Below are positions 53,992 through 63,758 of a stretch of DNA of 64,000 nucleotides, piece by piece (the first letter of the stretch is position 1; every line of letters starts with the position of its first letter). The stretch spans positions 2,232,001-2,296,000 of the forward strand of contig BLLK01000020.1 of NCBI GenBank assembly GCA_021927905.1, in the 5' to 3' direction. The notes below the pieces were generated by a model that was not told the DNA's origin, searched no databases, and was given only the letters and a program-made list of their open reading frames with translations. The translations under genes and the position numbers were made by a program. This DNA is from Chaetoceros tenuissimus. Its lineage: Eukaryota > Bacillariophyta > Thalassiosirophyceae > Chaetocerotales > Chaetocerotaceae.

Positions 53992-54190
53992 GTCTGTCAT
54001 ACAAAGTTGAACAGATAGGTACTCGTAGGTAAGATGTGAAAAGTTCATCAAAGATAGGGACATTTGACTAGTAATGTAAAAATAGTATTTTCAACTATTC
54101 TCAGAAATGTAAATGTAATACATAATACAAATAGCAATACAATTTTAAAAAATCACTTATGAGTTACAATCGTCGACTTGGACAATAATA

Positions 54191-56782
54191 TTATATTGCA
54201 CTACTTTCCAAGAAGTGAATCATGAGCAGATGCATTGACTTTTGACGTTGTGTAGCCTGCTTACTGTCGTCTATTTTTCCGCCTGTTACAAGACATGAAA
54301 CGCAGAGCCTGGCAAGTTTCACTGTTGTTAACTGATTTTGCTGTTGGTGCATGAGACACTCTCGGAAGAAAGAAATCATGTACACAAATACATTGTAATG
54401 GATAGGCGGAAGTTTCTCCATTAGATTCCTTGCGTAAACTTGAAGGTTCTGGGCGTCGATATCAATTTGCGGTAGAAGATTCTGTGGTACAATGGTAGAA
54501 CTGAGACTAGTCAAAAACGAAACAAGAGTATCAGCCATGGAATGGATGCGATAGTCTCCAAACGGTTCGTTTGTATCAAGGCATTCTCTAATTGCATCAA
54601 CTTCCTCCTTGAATCCAGAAATGCAAAATAAATCTTTCTCTTGTAATCCTTTCGCATAGATTGCGTCAAGAATACGCCACAATTCTTTAGGGACACATAA
54701 CACTGCTGAGTTAGCAGCCCCGTATTTCTCCACGCGTTTGATAGGATCCAAAGGTACGTTACGAATAGGGTCATTGTACAATACGAGTTCATCAACAGAC
54801 ATACCGAAACATGATCTTCCGTATTGTGCCTTGATTGTAATATAGTAATCTCTTCCATTCTCTAGACGAAGAATAATAATATCTTCTAGCACTTCACGAC
54901 CGGAGTTCAATGCACCGGCGATCTCGTTGTTTACTGTAATGGTAAAATTAATTGTAGTCTCCTTGTCTCCTGGAATAATCATACCATAAGTAGGCAAAAC
55001 ATTCATCCATGGTCTACAGACAGTCGACTCATCTAGCTTTGGTACGAGGCGGAATTGTGCCACAACTTTACCAGTATTTGTAATTCTAATTGGTAGAGTT
55101 TTACTCTTGCCATACAACACTTCTCCAAAGTTCAGCTCAGTACGATCGAGTCCAACCATAGGCAACGACTGGTTGTCATAATCATCAAGTCTCTTAATCA
55201 CAGATTGATAAACCTTTTCACGTTCCGACAAAATGACATCCTTGATCGTAGCAGCAAATGTAGTCATGACTGGTTTGTGGTCCGATACATTCAATTCACT
55301 TCTTGTGTAGCTAATCTGCTTTAAATAACTTGGATCTTGTACTTTCCACAATACACGATCACACCAAGCAGGAGCACGAAGCTTTTTCTCTGGTCTTTGC
55401 TCGTAGAAATCTGTTCCCGGTTGATATTTATAGGTAGGGAGGAAGTTAATTTGTCCTTCTTCCCATCCTTGGAAAACTCTTCCCTCTGCTCTTTCAATGT
55501 TCAATTGGTCATTTCTACGCAATTTCTCAATATCATGCTTCTGTGAAAGATTCAAAACTTCTTCCGTAGGGATAGATTCATCAATACGATAGTTCAAATC
55601 ACCCATCCAAAACGCAATATCATGATCATTTACCCCAATGCTTTCGCTACCTGATGCCCACTGCGAAAGGGATCCATTTTGAATAGACTGCTTTGCAGCT
55701 TCATATCCAATGTTGTATTGCAATTTAGAAGAGACATTGAGGAAGTCAGCATTACGCCCCGCTACATTCTCACGATGCGCAGCAAGATGGGAGTTCACAA
55801 AACAAATAGTGGAATCATAAAATTGCAGTCGAACACTAACACCTCCCTTATTACCCATCATTCCCATGACTCCTACACCAACACTATCTGTATGGACGCA
55901 CTTGACACGACTTTTATGAGGTGCTTTGACAAAGACACAAAGCATGAGTCCAACAAGATACTTGGAAGTCACTTGAATATAAGCTCTGTTCGGGTCATTT
56001 CCACTATTCTTCTTGGAGTTCAAAGTATTCCGAATGCGATCGCACCAATATGCAGACTTTTGCGCTGATTTATTTTCAACTGCTACATTCACAGCATTCA
56101 GATCTACCATTTCTTGAAGTCCAACAGCGATAATGTCTGGTGATTTATCTCCATAGGGTCCCCAATCCGCACAGAGCCATGAGTCCAAGGCTTCATCTTT
56201 GCCCTTTGCATTCACATTCCAAGTCCCTAGGAAAATTCGCACCTATAAATCATACAAAATATGGCATTTAGCATAAGTATGTGTATTATTGATAAATCGG
56301 CGAAACTTAATGAAAAAAGTCCGAATACTTACATTCTTGTACTGAGTGAATTCTTTTGCTCTGGCACTGATCTGTGTATAAATCCATGCATCACGAATTT
56401 TTGTGGCAGCTTCTTGATTCTGTACTCTTCCGTCTTCAAATTCTTTATCTGCAGTGGTAGGAATGATATCTCCACGAGGAGCCTGGGTGGTATCTGGAGT
56501 ACGAGAAATAGTTGACACATTGGAATGCATGGAATTATTAAGTGGCACCTTTTGCTGAGGAGGAGCTTGTCTCTGTTGCTGTTGAGGAGGTTGTTGCTGA
56601 GGTTGATACTGCTGCTGCTGCTGCTGCTGTGAGTAATGTGCCTGGGACATCTGTTGGTGTCTTTGAGGAGAAGAAGAATGCATTTGATGTTGTTGATTCA
56701 TTTGTTGTTGATATTGATGTTGCTGATACTGTTGCTGCTGAGGAGGAGCAGCCCAGCCACCCATTCCAGATGGGTCACTCAT
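54191..56782 (-). CDS. OCRL/INPP5B-like inositol polyphosphate 5-phosphatase
   Basis: Exons 56782-56333 and 56242-54191 (intron 90 bp, phase 0) give 833 residues. The first 150 are Gln/Pro-rich with polyglutamine runs. The catalytic domain (about 151-485) has FLGTWNVNAKG, AVGLQEMV, GNKGGVSVRL, NSHLAAH, WMGDLNYRI, APAWCDRVLW and NVSDHKP, all the type II 5-phosphatase motifs. An ASH domain follows (LNFGEVLYGKSKTLPIRITN), then a RhoGAP-like domain (LWRILDAIYAKG). The arginine finger position reads DLFCISGF, so GAP activity is unlikely, as in OCRL. It should remove the 5-phosphate of PI(4,5)P2 on endosomal or Golgi membranes. A transposon lies 157 bp upstream. Confidence 0.94.
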
Positions 56783-56938
56783 GTTGTTTATATTTGATTG
56801 AGGATGGTGCCTATCGCTTTTGATTGTGCAGCAATGTGGTATGTATTGATTGTAATAGAGGAAGGATAGCATGCGAGCATTAAAGCTTCGCGCTTCGCGC
56901 TTTTGTTGTTGTCTTCTTCTTGCGAGCTTGGTTGGAGC
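56783..56938. other. Short 5' region between the 5-phosphatase start and the MULE
   Basis: About 156 bp remain between the 5-phosphatase ATG and the transposon end, with a CTTCGCGCTTCGCGC repeat near 56887. The reverse-strand frame stays open from this region into the gene. Confidence 0.5.
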
Positions 56939-56990
56939 TAGACTCATACCCTACTCATTTCGTGAGTCCCGGCTCATACCCTACTCATTT
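56939..56990 (+). repeat. Left terminal inverted repeat of the MULE
   Basis: Begins TAGACTCATACC and is perfectly complementary to the right end. It contains CTCATACCCTACTCATTT twice in direct order, separated by CGTGAGTCCCGG, suggesting paired transposase sites. Confidence 0.92.
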
Positions 56991-57188
56991 ACATGGCTAG
57001 GCAAAATGAATGACTGGCGCAATTTTTAACTTAGAAAATACATGAAATATAGCTATGAAATATCTCTGTCTGCCTACACAAAACTGTTCCAAGTTACCTT
57101 TTACTACGAATGACTGTGCTTGCCCTCTATTTTGAGGTAGAATTCTGCAGCCCACAAGCTATTCATATAAACTCATTAATAATCAAAA

Positions 57189-60100
57189 ATGAACTGTGGT
57201 AGTGAATATTATCTGAAACTTTTGGAAAAAACCTATCCATCTTTGATAAAGGGGTGTGCTAATGCACCTATTGCTCACGTGTCTAGTTGGGAGGATGTGA
57301 ATAATATTGGCCATAACTGTCAAATACATGATAAAACCTTTCAGTATTACTGTTTTGAACTTGAGCATTCTTCTTTCTCTTTTGAGATGAAAAATGGTAG
57401 ATACAATTCCCAGACAAGAACCACATATTCTACCAAAGTATACTTATCAGATTGCTGTAGCAAATGTAAACTTCTTGTCACAAAACCAAAAGATAAATCC
57501 TTGTCTCCTAAAATTGAACGTATATCAGGTCATGATGTGAAGTGTGATGTTGGAAGGCACAGGAAATATATTTCACCTGAAAAGAATCATGCCAGCAACA
57601 TCCTGGGAATTCATCCAAAGTTGAGGCTATTTTTCCAAAATACTGCCATAAAGCCAAGAGTCAATGAGCTTCAACAATATCTGAAGGATTCATTGCACAT
57701 TGCAAGAGACTTTTCAAAGGCAACGCTACAAAGACTTATCAACCAACATTGTGAAGACATAGAAAAGACTTTGTTCAAACTGTCTTACGACGCCCTTCCA
57801 AGTTTTCTGGAAGAATTTTATATTTCAAACCCATCAACTTTCCTGGAGCTAGAGTCAAATGAAGATGGCACATTCTATCGGTGTGTGCTTGTATTTCCCA
57901 ATTCAAGCCAATTTCTTGGAGAAAGTACTCTGCCTATAATTATTACTGACGCATGCCATCCTACGGGTGATTATTATGATGGTAGATTTGTATTTTTTGT
58001 TACTAAAACTGGAAACGGAGAGAATCTTCCAATTGCATTTGCTCTGATTCCTTCTGAAAGTAATGAATCTTACATATGGCTTTTTGGAAAACTTATCGAT
58101 GCTGGTATTGACATTGAAAATTTTCCATTTTTCACAGATAGAGGTGTCATCCGCACTGCAGCATCAAGTTTTGCAAGACGCTATGGTCTTTTCATATCAC
58201 TCAAGTACTGCACTGAGCATATTATACGTAGCATCAATAGCACATTCAAAGTCAAAGAAGATGATGCTATACAAATTAGGAATACTGTACACTCCCTACA
58301 AGCAGCATCATCACCAGAGAAATTTGTTTCAATTTTATCACAACTTGAAGGCTTTGTAGCTCCAAATGGACAAACTGCAGCCACCTATATTTCAAAGATT
58401 CACCCTACTCTTTGGACAGTATTTGGTAATTTTGAATATTATGATCATCAGAAATACTGGGATTGCTTGCAACAGCATCCATTATGCCAAACTCAAGAGA
58501 TGACAGAGATTACTTACTTTGCAGGTGAAAAAGTGCATTGTGGCAGACCAATGCGTTTGTTCAGTGTTGCAACTACAAATGTTGTAGAAGTTGAGAACTC
58601 TGTTACTAAAGGAAACGGTATAAGAAAATTACACCCACCTATTGCAATAGCTGGTATTCTCTGTCGTTACAAGAAGACAATGGAAAAAATAGTTGCAAAT
58701 ACTGCAGCACTAAGTTCTTCCTTTAGTATAATAGGCATGAGAAACATTGAGCGATGCTTTCAGCAGTTGAGGAAACATGGCAACAATTTGCTACTTCGTG
58801 AACATGCTGAAGGTACAACAAAATTGTCTCCATCCAGTGAAGAGCAGAAGTTTGTACTAGCTACTGTTACGTTTTTTGGAATAGAGAGAAAAGTAGCCTT
58901 GCTTGAAAATGTGTGGACATGTGACTGTAAACAGCACGTCATGCTGTGTGGTCTATGTGTGTGCATGATATACGCTGCATATGAACTCAGGCATATAGAT
59001 TATCTCAAAATTGATTTTGACAAACCTACAGATATGTTCTCACGGGTAATTGGGAAGTACTTTAAAACTGAAACATTACAGCTATTATTTGGAGGTCATG
59101 CAGTGTCACTTCCAGAGGCAGATGTTGTAGCCAACAGAGTAAATAGTTCTAACTTCATTCTGTTTGGACCACCTCTACAAAAAGAAAAGACATCTAAAGC
59201 ATCACGAAGACTTCGAAGCAGTGGTGAAATTGGACCTTCACAATCATCATCCACTTCCCCCCAGAGGAAAAAGAAATCAACAGTGAAGAAATATGTCAAT
59301 GGATCGGAGCTTGTGTCTCCACCATCTATCAACATTTCCAAATTGAGTCAGTGCTTTGAAAACGCACTTGGAAATGGTAGATATCACCCTGAAAGAGAGG
59401 ACAAAGTTACACTTGACAAGGAGGTTGAAATTATTGAAAAGCATGCAAAGAACGAGCCTCTATTTGAAAGAAAATGTTCATACTGTCATTCAGCTGGGTG
59501 TGATATACGAACATGTCCATTGTACTTGGCTCGTCACAATGGTATTGTGCCTCTAGAACTGCAACATGGAGGTAAAATTGTTCTTCGAAAGGGATTTAAA
59601 GATCCTGCTCCAGAAAATGTACTAGATATGAAGCCATCAAGTCAGGAGGATGTAGAAGTGTTGCAATTGGGGGAACCAGTTCTACGTCAAAATGATAATA
59701 TTGAAATGGGAACCATTGTACAAGAAGAAGATGCTGTTCCTGATCCAGATTTTACAACAGACGCAGAGCCTGCCAACGAGTCAACTGAAGATAGTACTAT
59801 GGACCTTAGGAACAAAAGAGACTTAGTACTTGGTGTACTAAGTGCTGATTTTCAAGAATTGTTTCCTGACATTAAAACAAAATTCAGATCATCACCTATA
59901 GGTCCATTGGAAGACATCGTCACATCAAAAAACACATCTCTGAGTGCTTACCAAAATTACCTACAAACTAAACGAGAGTGCTGGTTTGTTGATAATGCAT
60001 ATGATGCAGCGTACCTCCAACATTTATTTGAAGGTTTGTATTCCAAAAAACCTGATGATGTAGGCCCATTGAACAATGTTGTGGTGTTACACAATGGGTA

Positions 60101-60410
60101 TGGAGCAAAGATTGAGTTCATGGGTTTCACTGGCCCTAAAGACATTGTGCGTTGGATGGCTAAATGGATCAATGTGGAATATGAACAATATGATGATGAT
60201 GCAAATGAATACTGGCCGTGGGTAGAAGAGCAAGTTGTTTGCCCCATCATGAAATCATTTGAGGACTCGTTTCCAGACACAAGAGAATCTACTGAAGTTT
60301 CAATGCAAAATGGAATGTCTAATGTGCTCAATATCACTAACGAAGATATGGAACAAACCATTACTGTCTTGAAAATGTTCGAAGACGTGAAGTTATTGTT
60401 CCCTGCATGA
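57189..60410 (+). CDS. MULE transposase (DDE) with SWIM-like finger and zinc knuckle
   Basis: One frame of 1073 residues, no intron needed. The MULE core runs from about 230 to 480: LPIIITDACHP (D254), NFPFFTDRGV (D317) and ATTNVVEVENS (E467) supply the catalytic DDE triad. A SWIM-like finger follows at 575-594 (WTCDCKQHVMLCGLCVC), with Cys where SWIM has its His. A basic Ser-rich linker (residues 670-700) leads to a zinc knuckle CSYCHSAGCDIRTCP (763-777), again with Cys in place of His. The last 300 residues are acidic and of unknown fold. The N-terminal region has CCSKC near residue 90. It should bind the element ends and cut and join DNA. Confidence 0.9.
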   Translation: MNCGSEYYLKLLEKTYPSLIKGCANAPIAHVSSWEDVNNIGHNCQIHDKTFQYYCFELEHSSFSFEMKNGRYNSQTRTTYSTKVYLSDCCSKCKLLVTKPKDKSLSPKIERISGHDVKCDVGRHRKYISPEKNHASNILGIHPKLRLFFQNTAIKPRVNELQQYLKDSLHIARDFSKATLQRLINQHCEDIEKTLFKLSYDALPSFLEEFYISNPSTFLELESNEDGTFYRCVLVFPNSSQFLGESTLPIIITDACHPTGDYYDGRFVFFVTKTGNGENLPIAFALIPSESNESYIWLFGKLIDAGIDIENFPFFTDRGVIRTAASSFARRYGLFISLKYCTEHIIRSINSTFKVKEDDAIQIRNTVHSLQAASSPEKFVSILSQLEGFVAPNGQTAATYISKIHPTLWTVFGNFEYYDHQKYWDCLQQHPLCQTQEMTEITYFAGEKVHCGRPMRLFSVATTNVVEVENSVTKGNGIRKLHPPIAIAGILCRYKKTMEKIVANTAALSSSFSIIGMRNIERCFQQLRKHGNNLLLREHAEGTTKLSPSSEEQKFVLATVTFFGIERKVALLENVWTCDCKQHVMLCGLCVCMIYAAYELRHIDYLKIDFDKPTDMFSRVIGKYFKTETLQLLFGGHAVSLPEADVVANRVNSSNFILFGPPLQKEKTSKASRRLRSSGEIGPSQSSSTSPQRKKKSTVKKYVNGSELVSPPSINISKLSQCFENALGNGRYHPEREDKVTLDKEVEIIEKHAKNEPLFERKCSYCHSAGCDIRTCPLYLARHNGIVPLELQHGGKIVLRKGFKDPAPENVLDMKPSSQEDVEVLQLGEPVLRQNDNIEMGTIVQEEDAVPDPDFTTDAEPANESTEDSTMDLRNKRDLVLGVLSADFQELFPDIKTKFRSSPIGPLEDIVTSKNTSLSAYQNYLQTKRECWFVDNAYDAAYLQHLFEGLYSKKPDDVGPLNNVVVLHNGYGAKIEFMGFTGPKDIVRWMAKWINVEYEQYDDDANEYWPWVEEQVVCPIMKSFEDSFPDTRESTEVSMQNGMSNVLNITNEDMEQTITVLKMFEDVKLLFPA

Positions 60411-61051
60411 ATGGGTTTGTGATATCAGGGAAAGATTTTCAAAGATTTTATGTTGACCATAGTAAAGATGCTCGTGAATACTGGCTTAATGATGAACTGA
60501 TTAATCATTACATGAGAAACATTGTAAAAAGGTACAACAAGAATATAGATGAAAAGCAATGGACTGCAATTGATGTGTTCACGACATATTTCTCCCATTC
60601 TCTAGCAAATGTTTATGCTAGATTGCCGTCGAAAGCAAATAGGCTTTCTATCTTAGGGAACATATTCCATTTATCAAAATTGTACATGCCATGGAATGTA
60701 CATGATTGCCACTGGGTGCTTATTGAGGTTGATATGAAGTGGAAAAGAATCCGATTGTATGACTCATTCAAGGACAATGGTGAAAATAATTATGGAGAAT
60801 GCATTGATAATCTGAAAAAATATCTAAAAGACGAAGCAGTAGAAATGAATATGCCATGGATGAGTGATGAGTGGCAGTATGAAAAGATTCGTGACTGCCC
60901 AATTCAAACTAACATTTATGATTGCGGAGTTCATGTATGTGCAAATTTTGAATTACTCATGATGAATCAAAAGCTAGAGTACACAACAGAGGAAATAACT
61001 AAGTATCGTTACCAAATGGCTCATAGAATAAGGACAGGAGAATACGAATGA
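60407..61051 (+). CDS. Ulp1/SENP-type C48 cysteine protease encoded by the MULE
   Basis: 214 residues. Its ATG at 60407 overlaps the transposase TGA as ATGA. The peptidase is complete: WLNDELINHYM (26-36), NVHDCHWVLIEV with His102, IRLYDSF with Asp119, and CPIQTNIYDCGVHVC with the oxyanion Gln167 and nucleophile Cys173. These are the residues that cut SUMO or another ubiquitin-like tag. It has no targeting signal. Expression could depend on reinitiation after the first frame, on a separate promoter or on splicing. It may deconjugate SUMO from the transposase or host chromatin; that is inference. Confidence 0.9.
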   Translation: MNGFVISGKDFQRFYVDHSKDAREYWLNDELINHYMRNIVKRYNKNIDEKQWTAIDVFTTYFSHSLANVYARLPSKANRLSILGNIFHLSKLYMPWNVHDCHWVLIEVDMKWKRIRLYDSFKDNGENNYGECIDNLKKYLKDEAVEMNMPWMSDEWQYEKIRDCPIQTNIYDCGVHVCANFELLMMNQKLEYTTEEITKYRYQMAHRIRTGEYE

Positions 61052-61483
61052 AGTAATACATATAAAAATATCTTTGAGTAGAAGCACTGTTGATTTTAGA
61101 ATAGAAACACAAACGCTGAAGGCACCACTGTGTTTCAATGTTATGTTGGATAGGCTTCTCATCTATCATAACTGTAAAATAACATATTTCTGTCTTTTTC
61201 GAAAAAGACAAAAAAACGTTATTTCACAGGTTCATCGTGGGTAACACTGAGGGGGCATGAAATTGTAGTTCTACCCTTTCTGTGGTATCAAGATTTCACA
61301 GCCCCCACCCTTGATAAATGGCCTGTTCTCCAATGGGAATCGAACCACTGTTGCAACCAACTAAAAACATTGTTGCTACACAGTGCATATTTTGAGATAT
61401 ATAAACTATAGTAAAATATACGTGGGAATGATTATTCTACGACATTTTATTTTGTCTGGGTCATTTGTCGCACATGCCAGATA
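61052..61483. other. MULE 3' non-coding segment
   Basis: No gene. A near-palindrome CTTTTTCGAAAAAG lies at 61194-61207, flanked by AAATAACATA/GTTATTTCAC arms, a hairpin that might end transcription. A B-box-like GGGAATCGAACC (61335-61346) is present but no tRNA fold is seen. Confidence 0.5.
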
Positions 61484-61535
61484 AAATGAGTAGGGTATGA
61501 GCCGGGACTCACGAAATGAGTAGGGTATGAGTCTA
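61484..61535 (-). repeat. Right terminal inverted repeat of the MULE
   Basis: Exact reverse complement of the left end over 52 bp, with the same internal duplicated 18-mer. Identity argues for recent transposition or conversion between the ends. Confidence 0.92.
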
Positions 61536-62677
61536 CCTACCGCTAGATTTTTATGGGACTGAAATGGGCTTAAGTAAAGAGCTATTTCTGCGACATTTTA
61601 GAAAAACGAAGTTGGTTACCATTGAAATACATTGTATTCCGGATGAACTATGATAATAGAACCTGCTACATTCAATGATATGTTTTTCATTTATCTTTGT
61701 GCATTGAAAAAGAAGGACGGAATTTTCAAAGGTATTTTTTTTATTAGATTTTTCAGCTCAACTGAGTATCAACTTCGCGGGTCTCAACTTGACGCAAAAA
61801 AATGTAAAACTCAAGTGATCATTATTTTTTGATTTTTTGTGTGAAAACCATATTTCTATACATAAATCGATATGATATATATTAAAGAGCATTATTGAAG
61901 TGTTAAATATAGAATTTTGTTGATCTATGATTTTCATAAGCAAAAACCTATAGTTCAAATGTACTGGTGTATATCTAATGCAATATTCAAGGGAATTTTT
62001 CCTTTCTGCCTTGTAGTATTTAAAAGAGATGGTAAAGAATAGATTGCCGAGCAGAAAGGAAAAAAATATTTTGTTTACCATCTGTAATTCTTGATTTTGT
62101 ATTATACAAGCAGTCATTGGTTTTTCCGTACTACATCCGTACGTATTAAACATAGGTTTTGTTATCCCTAAAGGAAATGGTAGAAAATTTTCACTTTGTC
62201 GCATTAACTTCGTACAATAGCCCCCCAAACACGACTGGCAATGTAGCGGCAGGTAGAGTCTAGCTCGCTTGGTTGATCTTGCTTTTTCACCTAGAGCCTA
62301 AAATGGCTATCTTGTTGGCATCCGTTGGGTTTTGTTTGACTTTTTTCACTCGCTTTTCGAATCTGACTCAACAACTAAACAACACCTGTATATATCTATC
62401 CATCAATATCCATAGTAGATAATCTGTTCAGAACATGTCTAGCGTTTTCATCTGAAAAAAGTAGCTGAAATACAAGAAAAATATTGAAAAATTTCATTTT
62501 TCAATTTGGCTAAATTAGCTTCAGTCCATTGCACGTCATTGTCCAAAAACTTTGCGCTTAAATTCTAATAGGTAACTTCCTTGCCTTACCTTAATTTAAA
62601 TGAGAGCTTCGGTAACTTCAAACTTTTTCTGCCTTCAATACTGCTCACTATATAAATAGAAACAACACCACAAAATC
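61536..62677. other. Intergenic, no gene seen
   Basis: About 1.1 kb, very AT-rich. Open frames (61650-61832 forward; 61758-62228 reverse, 156 codons) are dominated by Phe, Leu, Ile and Tyr from base composition and carry no motif. Confidence 0.5.
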
Positions 62678-63511
62678 ATGCAGAAGGAAAAGACGTTGCA
62701 GTTCTGGGATGATTTTTATGAGAAAGAGGAGCAGACAAAGGAATGGATAGTGCAGCCTTCACAACATATTTTGAATATGATAGAGGAGCATCTTCCATCC
62801 TCTTCGGATGTAGCCGATTCTCTCCATATCCTTGAAATTGGATGCGGAAATTCCCAATTTTCTTTGATATTATGGGAGTATCTCAACAACAAAATTGAAT
62901 GTAATGAGATTGATTTGGAAAGCGTACACGTTACTGCTACGGATGTAAGTAGTGTTTGTATAGATAGTAATCTACAACGAGATTCGGAACGAATGAAGAA
63001 GTTTGGACAACATTCATTTCATTATAAAATTTTGAATGTTTTGCAAGAAAATCAAAGTTGTCAACACAAATTTCATTTGGTGCTGGATAAAGGCTGCCTT
63101 GATACATTTTTGTTCCGTAGTGGGAAGAACGAAGAAACTTCAATATTGCACACACTACTCGACAATGTACATTCTTGGTTAAAAGATGATGGAAAATATA
63201 TTATTTTTTCTCCGAGACAAAAGATAAAAGCCCTTAGGGATTATAATGGGTTTGCCTCCGTCGAAAAGGTGAAGATAGCTTGCACAGGAGACTTGGATGG
63301 AAAGTCAAGTGATGAAGAGACTATCTACATACACATATGTACCAAAAATAAACTTTATCAAATAGGAGATGTTCCATTCCGAAGCAACATGAATAACGTT
63401 CCTGATTTTTGTTCATCATGTAAAATATCTTTTCACGAATTTAGAAAAGGCGAAGCCATGTCTGGAAAAAGAGAGACGTATTGGTTTCGAACATGGATAA
63501 ATCATACATGA
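62678..63511 (+). CDS. METTL-type protein methyltransferase (CSKMT/EEF1A-KMT-like)
   Basis: One exon, 277 residues. It begins LQFWDDFYEKEE, a start motif typical of METTL12/METTL13-type lysine methyltransferases. SAM motif I is ILEIGCGNSQFSLILW, then TATDVSSVCI, and LVLDKGCLDTFLFR matches the DKGxxD motif of this group. GKYIIFSPRQK is the late strand. A C-terminal extension has CSSCKISFHEFRKG and a Trp-rich end. The target could be citrate synthase or elongation factor 1A as in relatives, but the sequence does not say which. Confidence 0.83.
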   Translation: MQKEKTLQFWDDFYEKEEQTKEWIVQPSQHILNMIEEHLPSSSDVADSLHILEIGCGNSQFSLILWEYLNNKIECNEIDLESVHVTATDVSSVCIDSNLQRDSERMKKFGQHSFHYKILNVLQENQSCQHKFHLVLDKGCLDTFLFRSGKNEETSILHTLLDNVHSWLKDDGKYIIFSPRQKIKALRDYNGFASVEKVKIACTGDLDGKSSDEETIYIHICTKNKLYQIGDVPFRSNMNNVPDFCSSCKISFHEFRKGEAMSGKRETYWFRTWINHT

Positions 63512-63758
63512 CACTGTAGAGTATAAATTTAAGGGAATACAAAGAGCATTGTGTTCAAATCAAACCAGTGTGAGGGAAGGCACAAATTTTAAGAGAAAAA
63601 GTATGTTTAAAATATAGAATGCCGTCTTCGTCTGGCCGTCTCTATGTAAGGTATATATGTACGTACTAATGGTTACTGGTATTTCAACTCAAGTCAGTCC
63701 TTAACACCATACGAGGTTTAATTCAAAATCATAGCTTGAGATATCTTCCATTGAAACA

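Larger units (their letters stand above)
56939..61535 (+). mobile_element. Mutator-like transposon with transposase and Ulp1-type protease
   Basis: A 4.6-kb element bounded by perfect 52-bp inverted repeats (56939-56990 and 61484-61535). It contains two long forward frames, a DDE transposase (57189-60410) and a Ulp1/SENP protease (60407-61051). Both frames are unbroken and the ends identical, so it looks whole and young. MULEs that carry C48 proteases are known in plants, but those are usually described as fused or captured genes. I could not find the usual 9-bp target duplication beside the ends: the flanks GGTTGGAGC and CCTACCGCT differ. Later rearrangement or an unusual insertion could explain this. 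Confidence 0.88.

Noticed and set aside
60390-60430. ATGA overlap as evidence that the region is bacterial or phage DNA
   Set aside because: The window is full of spliceosomal introns and eukaryotic genes, and the frames belong to a MULE with its own inverted ends.
61315-61390. B-box-like GGTTCGATTCCC on the reverse strand, suggesting a tRNA or tRNA-derived SINE
   Set aside because: No A box at the right distance, the T stem does not pair well and no acceptor stem can be drawn.
61758-62228. 156-codon reverse open frame beside the MULE
   Set aside because: Composition (Phe, Ile, Leu, Tyr, Asn) follows AT bias, and no family feature is present.
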